DNA of 64,000 bases from an uncultured Saprospiraceae bacterium (GTDB taxonomy: Bacteria > Bacteroidota > Bacteroidia > Chitinophagales > Saprospiraceae): assembly GCA_938003955.1 (NCBI GenBank), contig CALKXE010000005.1:45957-109956 (forward strand). The letters are read 5' to 3'. This document shows positions 1 to 8,823 of the stretch, in pieces. Within the stretch, counting starts at the first letter, position 1; every line of letters starts with the position of its first letter. The position numbers and the translations under genes are program-made. A model generated the notes under the pieces. The model ran no database searches and was not told where the DNA came from. It saw only the letters and a list, made by a program, of their open reading frames with translations.

Positions 1-61
1 TTATACCACGAAGTATTTCTTTATCTTCAATTGAGACTTTTAAATCTTTAATTTTTAACAT
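1..61 (-). CDS. sufC: SufC, Fe-S cluster assembly ATPase (N-terminus only, runs off window)
   Basis: The 20 visible codons read MLKIKDLKVSIEDKEILRGI, the usual opening beta-strand region of SufC, the ABC-type ATPase of the SufBCD scaffold. It lies downstream of sufB on the same strand, the standard suf order. The gene is cut by the window edge, so the Walker motifs cannot be checked. The identification rests on the N-terminus plus synteny. Confidence 0.8.
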   Translation of the reverse strand, partial: MLKIKDLKVSIEDKEILRGI

Positions 62-250
62 TGTAATATTAGATTTCGAGAGTTGAAGAAATTGAGACTT
101 CAAGAAGTGCCTAATTCTTCTACCCTGCTATAGTTATTTATATTTATTGTATATTATTTATTGGTCATTTAAAACCATATTGATCTTTTATTTTGCTTCT
201 ACTTGGATAATCAGTTTTTGAATTTCTTCCCAGAATATCTAAAAACCTGT

Positions 251-310
251 ATCAATTATCAATTATCAATTATCAATTATCAATTATCAATTATCAATTA
301 TCAATTATCA
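251..310. repeat. Heptamer tandem repeat (ATCAATT, about 8.5 copies)
   Basis: A perfect head-to-tail array of a 7-bp unit ends 4 bp from the sufB stop codon, in the sufB-sufC gap. It resembles the short tandemly repeated (STRR-type) heptamers known from cyanobacteria and some Bacteroidota. Copy number probably varies between strains. No function can be read from the sequence. Confidence 0.95.
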
Positions 311-313
311 AAA

Positions 314-1759
314 TTATCCAACAGAACCTTCTAGCGTAATAGCCAACAGTTTCTGAGCCTCGGCTGCGAACTCCATAGGGAGTTCCGCAAACACCTCCTT
401 ACAGTATCCGTTTACGATCATATTGATGGCATCTTGTTCGCTTAGTCCTCTAGCTTGTAGATAGAACAATTGATCTTCTCCAATCTTAGAAGTCGTCGCT
501 TCATGCTCTACTCGTGCAGTACTATTCTCAATCTCTAAGTATGGGAACGTATGCGCTCCACATCTGTCACCCATCAATAATGAATCACATTGAGAGAAGT
601 TTTGAGAATTATGAGCATTCTTTCCAACTTTAACTAAACCTCTATATGAGTTATGACTTCTTCCAGCTGAAATACCTTTCGAGATGATTGTACTTTTAGT
701 ATTCTTACCTAAGTGAATCATCTTAGTACCTGTATCAGCCTCTTGTCTGTTGTTTGTTACCGCGACAGAATAGAATTCTCCGATTGAGTTATCTCCTTTA
801 AGGATACAACTTGGATATTTCCATGTGATTGCAGATCCTGTCTCTACTTGTGTCCAAGAAATCTTAGACTTGTATCCAGCACAAAGGCCTCTTTTTGTAA
901 CGAAGTTATATATACCTCCTTTACCATCCTTATCACCAGGATACCAGTTCTGAACAGTAGAATATTTTATCTCTGCATTATCATGAGCTATTAATTCAAC
1001 TGTAGCCGCGTGCAATTGATTCTCGTCTCTCATTGGTGCAGTACATCCTTCTAAGTAACTTACGTAGCTACCCTCATCTGCTATGATCAATGTTCTTTCG
1101 AATTGACCAGTATTCATTGCATTAATACGGAAGTAAGTAGATAATTCCATTGGGCTTCTTACACCTTTAGGAATATATACGAACGAACCGTCACTAAATA
1201 CTGCAGCATTAAGAGTTGCAAAGAAGTTATCAGTATAAGGTACTACTGTTCCTAGATATTTCCTTACAAGTTCAGGATGCTCCTTTACCGCTTCAGAAAA
1301 TGAACAGAAAATAATTCCTAATTCTCCTAGCTTCTCTTTATAAGTAGTCTTTACAGAAACACTATCGATGACAGCATCTACAGCTACACCAGCAAGTACC
1401 ATTTGCTCTTCTAACGGAATACCAAGCTTATTGAAAGTTGCTACTAATTCAGGGTCAACTTCATCCATACTTTCTAACTCAGGCTTTTTCTTCGGCTCTG
1501 CGTAGTAGATTACATCTTGATAGTTGATCGGAGTGTATTTTACCTTAGGCCAATGCGGCTCTTTTAGTGTCTTCCAATGTTTAAATGCTTTCAACCTGTA
1601 CTCGAGTAGCCACTCCGGCTCTTCTTTCTTAGCCGAAATTCTACGAACAGTATCCTCATTTAGACCAGGCTCGAATGCCTCAGTCTCGATGTCACTTGAA
1701 AATCCGTATTTATAGTCACTCTGGATATTTTCTTCCAGAACTTGCATAGAATCGCTCAT
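314..1759 (-). CDS. sufB: Fe-S cluster assembly protein SufB
   Basis: A 481-residue protein of normal SufB length. SufB forms, with SufC and SufD, the cytosolic scaffold on which Fe-S clusters are built from SufS-derived sulfur. The beta-helix core and the conserved C-terminal region are visible: [20 protein letters not shown], then [20 protein letters not shown], and the end [20 protein letters not shown]. This C-terminal pattern separates SufB from SufD. The start is the ATG giving [11 protein letters not shown]; a second ATG four codons on cannot be excluded. sufC follows 252 bp downstream on the same strand, a larger gap than usual because of the heptamer array. No anomaly is seen in the coding sequence. 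Confidence 0.96.
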   Translation of the reverse strand: MSDSMQVLEENIQSDYKYGFSSDIETEAFEPGLNEDTVRRISAKKEEPEWLLEYRLKAFKHWKTLKEPHWPKVKYTPINYQDVIYYAEPKKKPELESMDEVDPELVATFNKLGIPLEEQMVLAGVAVDAVIDSVSVKTTYKEKLGELGIIFCSFSEAVKEHPELVRKYLGTVVPYTDNFFATLNAAVFSDGSFVYIPKGVRSPMELSTYFRINAMNTGQFERTLIIADEGSYVSYLEGCTAPMRDENQLHAATVELIAHDNAEIKYSTVQNWYPGDKDGKGGIYNFVTKRGLCAGYKSKISWTQVETGSAITWKYPSCILKGDNSIGEFYSVAVTNNRQEADTGTKMIHLGKNTKSTIISKGISAGRSHNSYRGLVKVGKNAHNSQNFSQCDSLLMGDRCGAHTFPYLEIENSTARVEHEATTSKIGEDQLFYLQARGLSEQDAINMIVNGYCKEVFAELPMEFAAEAQKLLAITLEGSVG

Positions 1760-1845
1760 TGATTGATCTATTTATTTGATTTTTATAATGTAATTATCTA
1801 GTGAGTTTTCCTTATTAATTAAGAGCCCACTTTGATTTTATTTCT

Positions 1846-1882
1846 ATTTATACAAAAAAGTATAAATAAGGTTGCAAAGATG
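1846..1882 (-). promoter_or_regulatory. Possible sufB promoter -7 box and 5-prime UTR hairpin
   Basis: Reading the minus strand, CATCTTTG (1882-1875) is one base off the Bacteroidota -7 consensus TAnnTTTG. Just downstream is an 8-bp inverted repeat ATTTATAC/GTATAAAT (1846-1867) with an A-rich loop. No clear -33 box is seen. This would give a leader of about 110 nt before sufB. Tentative. Confidence 0.3.
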
Positions 1883-2006
1883 ATATAATTATCCTAATTA
1901 TCTAAAAGAATTAGATAAAGGTTAGTGGGTGCGACACAAAATATTTTGAATATTAAACTTGCTAATTAGACTGAATATTGAAAGTTTTGTTTTTAATTAA
2001 AGATAA

Positions 2007-2798
2007 TCATAGCATGCCTTTGAGTGCAGCCCATACATTAGCTGCAACAATCTTTTGTCCATCTGCATTCGGATGTTTTCCGTCTTTTAGCATAAGATCA
2101 GGATTACCTACTACTCCTTCTAGGAAAAATGGAAAGAAAACTATATCGTCTGGCGCCGACAAGTCTTTATAAATTTGAGTAAATTCCTTCACATATTCAT
2201 CACCCATATTTGGAGGTGCCATCATTTCACATAGACCTATTTTTACATTTGGATTCTTTGCTTTTACACTACTTATGATTGCAGCAAGATTCTTACGTGT
2301 TTCGTCAATAGGAAGGCCACGAAGCATATCATTTGCTCCTAGTTCCAAAATGAAAAGATCAACTTTTTGTTTCATTACCCAATCCAATCTCTTAAGACCA
2401 CCAGAGGTAGTTTCGCCACTTAGTCCAGCATTGACAACTTTATATTTTAGATCCAGAGAATCGATTATATCCTCAATATTAGATGGGAATGATTCGTTAG
2501 GTTCCAATCCATAGCCAGCTGTCAAACTGTTACCGTAGAATAGGATTACTTTCCCATCATTTACTTTCTCAGACTCGGCAGATTTAATTTCTACTTTATT
2601 ATCAATTGTTGCATTTGTTGTAGCAGACTTATCATCTTTACATGAAATAACAAATACAGAGACTACACATAACATTAAAAATAGCTTAGGAAGTTTAATA
2701 GTAAGCTTGTTATTAGTCTTTTTTGTGTTTAGTTTATACAACTTTCTCCAGTTTTGAATAGTAAGTTTTTCGAGGATTCGTCTATAGTTATGGCTCAT
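2007..2798 (-). CDS. TesA-like SGNH-hydrolase lipoprotein (arylesterase/lysophospholipase type)
   Basis: A 263-residue SGNH/GDSL hydrolase of the TesA family, which hydrolyses acyl esters or thioesters outside the cytoplasm. Block I is GNSLTAGYG (Ser91), Asn replacing the usual Asp of GDSL. Block III is GAND (Asn156), and block V is DGKHPN with Asp239 and His242, so the catalytic residues are present. A hydrophobic stretch ending VISC gives a lipobox with Cys53, so it is predicted to be a lipoprotein. About 30 residues precede the signal core, and the real start may lie downstream of the ATG used here. The gene is divergent from a YbbA/YbbP-type ABC exporter, as tesA is from ybbAP in E. coli. 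Confidence 0.88.
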   Translation of the reverse strand: MSHNYRRILEKLTIQNWRKLYKLNTKKTNNKLTIKLPKLFLMLCVVSVFVISCKDDKSATTNATIDNKVEIKSAESEKVNDGKVILFYGNSLTAGYGLEPNESFPSNIEDIIDSLDLKYKVVNAGLSGETTSGGLKRLDWVMKQKVDLFILELGANDMLRGLPIDETRKNLAAIISSVKAKNPNVKIGLCEMMAPPNMGDEYVKEFTQIYKDLSAPDDIVFFPFFLEGVVGNPDLMLKDGKHPNADGQKIVAANVWAALKGML

Positions 2799-2959
2799 TT
2801 GTATATCTATCTGATTAATATGTAAACGAAATTACTTTTTATTAGTTCTTGTTAGGTATTTAATGCCATGAAATGTAACTAATGCGATTGCTCATGAGTT
2901 AGTAAATCAATGTATTCGTAATCAGGGAATGGAAAATATATCATTTAAAGTAAATCATA

Positions 2960-3655
2960 ATGATTCTAGAAGCAAAATCAATTTTTAAAAAATATAAAGG
3001 TGTCAATAAAGAATTGACTGTATTGGATGATATCAATTTTTCTGTAGGCAAGGGAGAGATATTGGCTATCGTAGGACCTTCTGGTTCGGGCAAGACTACA
3101 TTGCTTGGGCTTTGTGCTGGATTGGATAATCCAAGTTCCGGATCTATTGGTCTAGCGGGATCAGTTATAAGTAATATGACAGAGAATGAAAAGGCAGAAG
3201 TTAGAAATCGAAAGGTTGGATTCATCTTTCAGAATTTTCAGTTGCTTCCTACATTGACAGCTTTAGAAAATGTAATGATTCCTCTTGAATTACAAGGAAG
3301 AGCAAAGGGTGCAAAAGATAAAGCGGAACAACTTTTAGAGAGAGTAGGTTTAGGTGGTAGGTCGCATCACTATCCAAGTCAATTATCTGGAGGTGAGCAA
3401 CAAAGAGTTTCTCTAGCCAGAGCATTCAGTAATGATCCAGAAATTTTGTTTGCTGACGAACCCACTGGGAACCTTGATGAAGAAACAGGAGCGATAGTAG
3501 AAAAGCTATTATTCGATTTGAATAAAGAAAAACAAACTACATTAATAATAGTAACACACGATCTAGAGTTAGCTAATAAAACAGATAGAATCATAAAACT
3601 AAAAGGTGGGAAAATAGTAAGTGATCAAATCATAAAAGCAACTGCACAAATATGA
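2960..3655 (+). CDS. YbbA/LolD-type ABC transporter ATP-binding protein
   Basis: A 231-residue ATPase of the MacB/LolD/YbbA class. Walker A GPSGSGKT is at 39-46, Q-loop Gln91, signature LSGGEQQR at 142-149, Walker B ILFADEP at 162-168 and H-loop His200. These ATPases drive mechanotransmission-type permeases that move lipids or lipoproteins rather than import solutes. The stop codon overlaps the ATG of the permease gene (ATGA), so the two are translationally coupled. Divergent tesA-like gene upstream; the E. coli tesA/ybbA/ybbP order suggests a YbbA orthologue. Substrate unknown. Confidence 0.93.
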   Translation: MILEAKSIFKKYKGVNKELTVLDDINFSVGKGEILAIVGPSGSGKTTLLGLCAGLDNPSSGSIGLAGSVISNMTENEKAEVRNRKVGFIFQNFQLLPTLTALENVMIPLELQGRAKGAKDKAEQLLERVGLGGRSHHYPSQLSGGEQQRVSLARAFSNDPEILFADEPTGNLDEETGAIVEKLLFDLNKEKQTTLIIVTHDLELANKTDRIIKLKGGKIVSDQIIKATAQI

Positions 3656-6168
3656 ACTGGTCATTAATCGTTAAAACTGCCATTCGAGATAGTAGAAAAG
3701 ATCGTTCTAAACTGCTACTATTCATGTCTTCCATTATCCTTGGGGTAGCGGCTTTGGTTGCTATCAATTCATTCAATGATAATCTGGTCAGAGATATAGA
3801 AAACCAATCGAAATCACTGCTCGGAGCGGATATGACAGTAGGTGGTAATCGGCCACTTAATGATGATATTGTATCATCTCTTGATTCATTATCTACAGAA
3901 CGGACAAGCGAAGTGGAATTGTTCTCCATGTCTTACCTACCGTCTGCGAATGAAAGCCAGTTTGTAAGGCTAAAAGGATTAACAGGAAACTTTCCTTATT
4001 ATGGAAAATTAATAACGGAACCCACTGACGCAGCAAATACTTATAAATCTAGTCTAGCCGCGCTTGTTGATGATGGCATGATGCTTCAATATAACCTCGA
4101 AGTTGGAGACTCAATAAAACTTGGAGAGACGACTTTTCCTATTACAGGACGAATAATGAATGCATTCGGAAGTGTAGATGCTGGTGCGTCATTTGCGCCA
4201 TCGGTATATATTGGCGGTAAAAATGTAGAAGCAACTAAATTAATACAGCCTGGCAGTATAGTCAACTATAAAGAATATGTAAAAGTAGACACCGATATAG
4301 ATCTTGATGCTTGGGAAGATGACAGACGGAAAGATTTCAGAAATCAAGGACAACGAGTTACAACTGTAGAGGATCAAAGAGAGAACTTACAAGAAGCATT
4401 TTCTAACTTGAATAACTTCTTGAATATCGTAGCATTAATCTCTTTGCTACTGGCTTGTATTGGAGTTGCTAGCAGTGTGTTGATCTATGTGAAGACAAAG
4501 GTCCAGAGTATTGCTATTCTAAGATGTCTAGGTATGAAAGGGGAAGAAGCATTTATGGTGTATTTTCTCCAGATTATCAGTTTAGGAACATTGAGTGTTA
4601 TAGTCGGAGTAGCAATTGGGAGTATTATACAGGTCATATTACCATTGGTACTTCAAGGCTTTTTACCGTACGAAGTTAACATGTCAATTTCTCCTATTGC
4701 AATGATCAAAGGGTTTGTGATGGGCGTACTGATGACATCTTTGTTTGCGCTTGGGCCATTATTAAGCATAAGAAGGGTGACACCGCTTAGGACATTGAGA
4801 GTGAGTGATGAAGTCCCAGAAAGAGATCCGTTGCAATGGTTGATATACGGCTTGATCTTCATTACAATTACAGGGTTTCTATATACACTGACAGCTAGTG
4901 TTCTAGATGCTACGATTTTCTCAATGGGAATCCTTGTCGCATTTTTGATACTGTATGGTGTAGCTAGATCGGTAACCTGGGCAGTACGTAAGTTCTTTCC
5001 ATCAGGTGCGAGCTTTGTCGTGAGACAAGGATTGTCAAATCTTTATAGACCAAATAATCAGACATTAACCTTGATCGTATCCATCGGTTTGGGGACTGGT
5101 ATTCTTACTTTGTTATTTATTCTGCAAGGACTTATCTTGAATAATGTAGAAGGTATGGGAGTTGGGAATCAACCTAATATGATTGTCTTTGGAATAGAAG
5201 CTGATCAGAAACAGGAGATAGAAGAGATTACCAAATCATTCGACATGCCCGTTATTCAAAATGTGCCAGTAGTAACAATGGAATTGGCAGAATGGAAAGG
5301 AAAGACAAAAAAAGAATGGCTCTCTGACACCACTAGAACATCAAGAAGGTGGGCGATTAATAGAGAGGCTAGAGTGAGTTATCAAGATACTATCCCTCCA
5401 GACGATATTCTTATTGAAGGGACATATACAGGTGTGCATGATGGTGGAGATTCTATATTTATATCGTTGGACGAAAGATATAGTGAAGGACTTAACGTTG
5501 GACTGGGTGATGAGCTGGTATGGAATGTACAAGGAGCAATGATTACGACTTATGTAGGCAGTATCAGGAAGATTAACTTTAGAAAAATGGAATCTAGGTT
5601 CTTTATTCTGTTTCCTACTGGAGTGTTAGAAGATGCACCACAGTTTATGATATTAGTTACCAAATCACCCGAAAAGCAAATAACAGCGGATTTTAGAAAC
5701 GCAGTAGTAAAAAGTATGCCTAACGCATCAGTAATAGATCTAGGTAGTATCCTAGTTACGCTTAATGATATTATTACGAAAGTTAGCTATGTCATTAAAT
5801 TTATGGCTGGCTTCAGTATATTGATAGGTCTCATAGTTTTGATCAGTTCATTGTTTTTAAGTAAGTTTCAGAGGATACGAGAGAGTGTATTGTTAAGAAC
5901 ATTAGGAGCTGTAGAAAACAAAATCTATAAGATAAACGCCGTTGAGTATGCGTCACTAGGTATATTATCAGCACTAACGGGAATATCATTAGCTGTGTTT
6001 GGAAGCTTCATGTTAGCCAAATTTGTCTTCGAGCTGGATTTCAATCTTAGTTGGTGGCCTATTATTGGGATATTTGTATTTATTGTAGCACTCACTGTAC
6101 TTATTGGGTTATGGAATAGTCGAGATGTCGTTAAGAGGTCTCCGTTGGAGATATTGAGAAATGTTTAG
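3652..6168 (+). CDS. YbbP-like FtsX-family ABC permease
   Basis: An 838-residue inner-membrane permease. An N-terminal anchor (about residues 20-40) precedes a periplasmic MacB-PCD-like domain. A three-helix FtsX domain follows near 250-375, then further membrane segments around 390-450 and 465-490, a second large periplasmic domain, and a final FtsX-type bundle near 725-830. This two-bundle, roughly 800-residue build is typical of YbbP rather than of four-TM LolC/E or MacB. It overlaps the ATPase gene by 4 nt, indicating one complex. A strong bidirectional hairpin follows 66 bp after the stop. Substrate cannot be inferred; lipid or toxic-compound extrusion is a family-level guess. Confidence 0.9.
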   Translation: MNWSLIVKTAIRDSRKDRSKLLLFMSSIILGVAALVAINSFNDNLVRDIENQSKSLLGADMTVGGNRPLNDDIVSSLDSLSTERTSEVELFSMSYLPSANESQFVRLKGLTGNFPYYGKLITEPTDAANTYKSSLAALVDDGMMLQYNLEVGDSIKLGETTFPITGRIMNAFGSVDAGASFAPSVYIGGKNVEATKLIQPGSIVNYKEYVKVDTDIDLDAWEDDRRKDFRNQGQRVTTVEDQRENLQEAFSNLNNFLNIVALISLLLACIGVASSVLIYVKTKVQSIAILRCLGMKGEEAFMVYFLQIISLGTLSVIVGVAIGSIIQVILPLVLQGFLPYEVNMSISPIAMIKGFVMGVLMTSLFALGPLLSIRRVTPLRTLRVSDEVPERDPLQWLIYGLIFITITGFLYTLTASVLDATIFSMGILVAFLILYGVARSVTWAVRKFFPSGASFVVRQGLSNLYRPNNQTLTLIVSIGLGTGILTLLFILQGLILNNVEGMGVGNQPNMIVFGIEADQKQEIEEITKSFDMPVIQNVPVVTMELAEWKGKTKKEWLSDTTRTSRRWAINREARVSYQDTIPPDDILIEGTYTGVHDGGDSIFISLDERYSEGLNVGLGDELVWNVQGAMITTYVGSIRKINFRKMESRFFILFPTGVLEDAPQFMILVTKSPEKQITADFRNAVVKSMPNASVIDLGSILVTLNDIITKVSYVIKFMAGFSILIGLIVLISSLFLSKFQRIRESVLLRTLGAVENKIYKINAVEYASLGILSALTGISLAVFGSFMLAKFVFELDFNLSWWPIIGIFVFIVALTVLIGLWNSRDVVKRSPLEILRNV

Positions 6169-6234
6169 TAGAATATTGAATTCAACTATTGTGAAGAATT
6201 GGTTTTAGTGAGGGGTATATAATGAAAACACATA

Positions 6235-6273
6235 TTGTTGGCTACTATTTTTTAAAAAAATAGTAGCCAACAA
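6235..6273. terminator. Bidirectional intrinsic terminator
   Basis: A near-perfect 39-bp inverted repeat with arms TTGTTGGCTACTA/TAGTAGCCAACAA and a T7/A7 centre. It lies between the convergent ends of the permease gene and the T9SS protein gene at 6326. The A/T centre can serve as a U tract in either direction. Confidence 0.75.
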
Positions 6274-6325
6274 ATCAATGAAGAAATGTTGACTATCTAA
6301 TTTTTATTTAAATGTTTTTTTATTT

Positions 6326-7387
6326 CTATTTTTTTACAAATCGATATGGTTTATTATTTACTTCAATGAAATAAATACCAGATGACAAATTAGACACATC
6401 GATTGGTTCATTCTCTAGTTTTATTCCATCTGATAATTGAACCCCGTATCCACTAAATAACTTATAGGCGATATTACCTTCTGTCCCATTTACATACAAT
6501 TGATCTGTTGTAGGATTAGGATAAACTGAAACATTATCTATTGTGTAGTCCACCTTTTTTACTTCAGTGTAAGATTTTCCTCCATCTAAGTCTACCTGCT
6601 CTAATCTGTAGAATGTCAATCCTTGTTTTTCCAAGATGTCATCATATTTATAATTTGTTACGTTGTTCGTGTTAATATTGCCTTCTACCCAGATTACATT
6701 TTCCCAAGTGAATCCGTTAGAACTCCTTTGAATATACCATCCAGCATTATTTATCTCCATTGCTGTTTTCCAGGTTAGTTTGGCTACATTACCTTTACTA
6801 AGTAAGTCGAAGGATAATAGTTCTACAGGGAGTGTTTGGTTATTTCCGACTAGGTAAAGAGCTACGTTATTTACTGCCCCATAAGTACTTCCAACTCCTG
6901 CAGGATCTGGCCAAGGACTAAAAACTGAATAAGATTCATAATATTTAAGAGGTTGGTTGGCCCAATTAACACCAACCTCTCTTCCAGATCCATAATTGCA
7001 ACTGAATCTAAGTCCTATCCAATAACTTGTGTTTGCAGCAATTGGAACTTGAGGATCCATAACTTTCTCATTCCAAACTCCATTAATTGGGGCTGGATCA
7101 TAGTCTATGGAAAGAAGGTTATTGGGTCTGTTAGCGGTAGGGTGATGATCGTATACAGCATATCGAACGTCACAAGTAGCCCCTTGCGTTGGGTGATCAT
7201 ATAGACCATAATGTGTGAAGTTTCCACTGTCAGTTGGCCCTGTAATAATTTTCAACCAAACTATTTGATTATTACCATATGATCCATATCCTGTGTTTAC
7301 AGTATTTCCAAAAATTTGGGCATGAGAGGCGTGACAAATAACGAAGAATGCAAATAGAAATATTAAAGAGTGTATTGTTTTTTTCAT
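6326..7387 (-). CDS. Secreted protein with T9SS type A sorting domain
   Basis: A 353-residue exported protein with a Sec signal peptide (residues about 1-23, cleaved after HAQ). Residues 25-180 form a beta-rich domain of unknown fold with many Asn, Tyr and Trp, perhaps carbohydrate-binding. An LPVELLSFDLLSKGN linker at about 187-200 leads to a fibronectin-like segment common before Bacteroidota sorting domains. The C-terminal 75 residues (VSVYPNPTTDQLYV to YRFVKK) are a canonical T9SS type A signal, so the protein should cross the outer membrane and be released or anchored. No catalytic motif is recognised. It stands alone, convergent with the ABC exporter. Confidence 0.85.
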   Translation of the reverse strand: MKKTIHSLIFLFAFFVICHASHAQIFGNTVNTGYGSYGNNQIVWLKIITGPTDSGNFTHYGLYDHPTQGATCDVRYAVYDHHPTANRPNNLLSIDYDPAPINGVWNEKVMDPQVPIAANTSYWIGLRFSCNYGSGREVGVNWANQPLKYYESYSVFSPWPDPAGVGSTYGAVNNVALYLVGNNQTLPVELLSFDLLSKGNVAKLTWKTAMEINNAGWYIQRSSNGFTWENVIWVEGNINTNNVTNYKYDDILEKQGLTFYRLEQVDLDGGKSYTEVKKVDYTIDNVSVYPNPTTDQLYVNGTEGNIAYKLFSGYGVQLSDGIKLENEPIDVSNLSSGIYFIEVNNKPYRFVKK

Positions 7388-7573
7388 AGTCCTAGTTTTT
7401 AATTATTAGTTTTTATTATTCTTATAACTATCTGTGTTCTAGTTGCTAATTAATGTTACCCTAATTTCTGTTTTTTATTTTAATAATCTTATTTCCTTTG
7501 GGAGTGATCATGTACATGTTTAGCATTGTGTAATAAAGTGCGCTTTGAGTAATTTTAAGAAGTTGAGCATTAA

Positions 7574-7716
7574 ATATATTATCAAGTATATCGTATAGTA
7601 TGGACTCCCAAATGTAAATTCAAGGGATTAGAAGGGGCACTAAAGGAATTTTTAGAAATTCAAATGCGTCAAATTCGCGAATGGAAACGACTGGAGATAC
7701 AATTGTTAAGTTTACA
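7574..7716 (+). pseudogene. Remnant of an IS200/IS605-type TnpA transposase
   Basis: Translating from 7574 gives about 48 residues containing YRIVWTPKCKFKGLEG and, further on, LKEFLEIQMRQIREWKRLEI. This matches the N-terminal pattern of IS200-type Y1 transposases (IVW-P-KY-F--LEG ... R-IC-EWK--EI). There is no start codon (a TAA sits directly before it). The frame runs into an AT repeat before the HUH and Tyr motifs. Family assignment is from the motif pattern; I could not search it. Confidence 0.6.
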
Positions 7717-7748
7717 GCAGACTATATATATATATATATATAGTCTGC
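7717..7748. repeat. 32-bp perfect AT-rich palindrome
   Basis: GCAGACTA and TAGTCTGC arms flank (TA)8 in a perfect palindrome, able to extrude a cruciform. It abuts the 3-prime edge of the IS200 remnant and could derive from the subterminal hairpins of that family, or simply be a TA expansion. Confidence 0.85.
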
Positions 7749-7951
7749 CCCAAAACTGTCAATATCCAAAGTGAATGTAGAGACAGAATTAAAAGTTATC
7801 AAAGTGTATTTGACATATATTACTTGTAAATACTAGATAAAAATGGACAATGCTAATTAGAAGATATGTGTCAGACCTTAGGTGTTCAGAAACTATTAAT
7901 AGCATATTTCAATATTTTCTAATTTTCATCAAATTCTCTTTTGTTCTTTTT

Positions 7952-7988
7952 ACGATACGTGAACATTTGTTAACGTATCGTCTTTTTT
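7952..7988 (+). terminator. Intrinsic terminator-like hairpin without an upstream gene
   Basis: Arms ACGATACGTGAACA (7952-7965) and TGTTAACGTATCGT (7968-7981) pair with one mismatch and are followed by CTTTTTTT. The structure is a textbook plus-strand terminator, but no plus-strand gene is recognisable upstream back to the ABC permease gene. It may end a small RNA or be left over from a lost gene. Confidence 0.55.
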
Positions 7989-8115
7989 TATCACATAATA
8001 GGTACTATTTCTTTCTGGTTTCACCAATTAGTCCAATTTTCTCTTCCTAGCTCTCCTACATTTGAATTGTAAATAAGGTCAAACTAATGATTGGCATTAT
8101 TAATAAAAAGAAGAG

Positions 8116-8173
8116 AAGTTATGATGGTCATTCACGATAAATCTGATCATTGAAACTTCCTTTTTTAATTTTT
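8116..8173 (+). repeat. Structured repeat element, copy 1 (upstream of biosynthetic operon)
   Basis: Outer arms GAAGTT/AACTTC and inner arms GATGGTCA/TGATCAT enclose a 13-nt loop containing CACGATAAAT. A T-rich run follows. Positions 8122-8150 match 17912-17940 at 24 of 29 bases, with the hairpin and loop length kept. Together with copy 2 it brackets the 8252-17692 operon in direct orientation. It could be a dispersed terminator or a trace of an insertion event. Confidence 0.6.
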
Positions 8174-8251
8174 CGCAACATATAATGTACATCTGAATAA
8201 TTAAAAATAACAACAAGAAACAAGCAACTAAATATTATACAAAAAATAACT

Positions 8252-8809
8252 ATGAAACAAAATAATATCAAACTATTGGCAGTGTTATTCGCAATGTTTT
8301 TTGCAAGTATTTCTCATAATGTAAATGCTCAAAAAATAGAAAAGACAAATGAAGGATACGTGATGGGAAATACGATCTATCTAAAGAACAATATGGTAGA
8401 CCTGTTTAAAGATTCACCTGATGCCCTTCTATTATATGAAAAAGCAAAAAGGCAAAATTCGGTTGGAGATGTCACCTTAGGATTTGGTGTCGCTTTAACG
8501 ATTCCAGGAGTATTATTGATTAGTAAAGGAAGAAGCACTGCAAATCAAAAATCTAAAAGTCCATTAGAAACAGTAGCTAATGGTATCGGTGGTGGGATTT
8601 TTAGTGCTGGAGGTTTATTTTTTGTTACTGCCGGAGTTGGCCTTGGAGCTATATCATTAATAAGCTATTCAGCATCAAAATCAAATTATAAAAAAGCGAT
8701 ACGTGAGTACAATTGGAATAAGGTAGAAAGTGTAGGATACAAAAAAGACGAAGTTTTTATAGAAACAAGTGTGACTGGAAATGGATTTAGTTTGACTTAT
8801 AATTTTTAA
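8252..8809 (+). CDS. Small exported/membrane protein of unknown function, first gene of the operon
   Basis: A 185-residue protein not recognised. It has a signal peptide (about 1-26, ending NVNAQ) and a short polar region. Two Gly-rich hydrophobic segments lie at about 72-90 and 110-140 (GNGIGGGIFSAGGLFF-like), followed by a charged region and a C-terminal beta-type end GFSLTYNF. It could sit in the inner membrane or associate with the outer membrane. It is 14 bp upstream of the HMG-CoA reductase gene, so it probably belongs to the same transcript. Similar small proteins occur widely in Bacteroidota, so the link with the pathway is by position only. Confidence 0.65.
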   Translation: MKQNNIKLLAVLFAMFFASISHNVNAQKIEKTNEGYVMGNTIYLKNNMVDLFKDSPDALLLYEKAKRQNSVGDVTLGFGVALTIPGVLLISKGRSTANQKSKSPLETVANGIGGGIFSAGGLFFVTAGVGLGAISLISYSASKSNYKKAIREYNWNKVESVGYKKDEVFIETSVTGNGFSLTYNF

Positions 8810-8823
8810 TCAAAATATCACTT

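Larger units (their letters stand above)
7388..8251. other. Gene-poor region with decayed mobile DNA and hairpins
   Basis: No intact gene is supported in these 864 bp. The stretch holds an IS200 transposase remnant (7574-7716), a 32-bp palindrome (7717-7748), a terminator-like hairpin (7952-7988) and a structured element (8116-8173) with a near copy at 17909. The open frame at 7850-8050 reads through the hairpin and has no coding character. Confidence 0.7.

Noticed and set aside
7850..8050. Open frame of 66 codons on the plus strand
   Set aside because: It runs straight through the strong terminator hairpin at 7952-7988, has low-complexity Phe/Ser/Arg composition and no recognisable motif.
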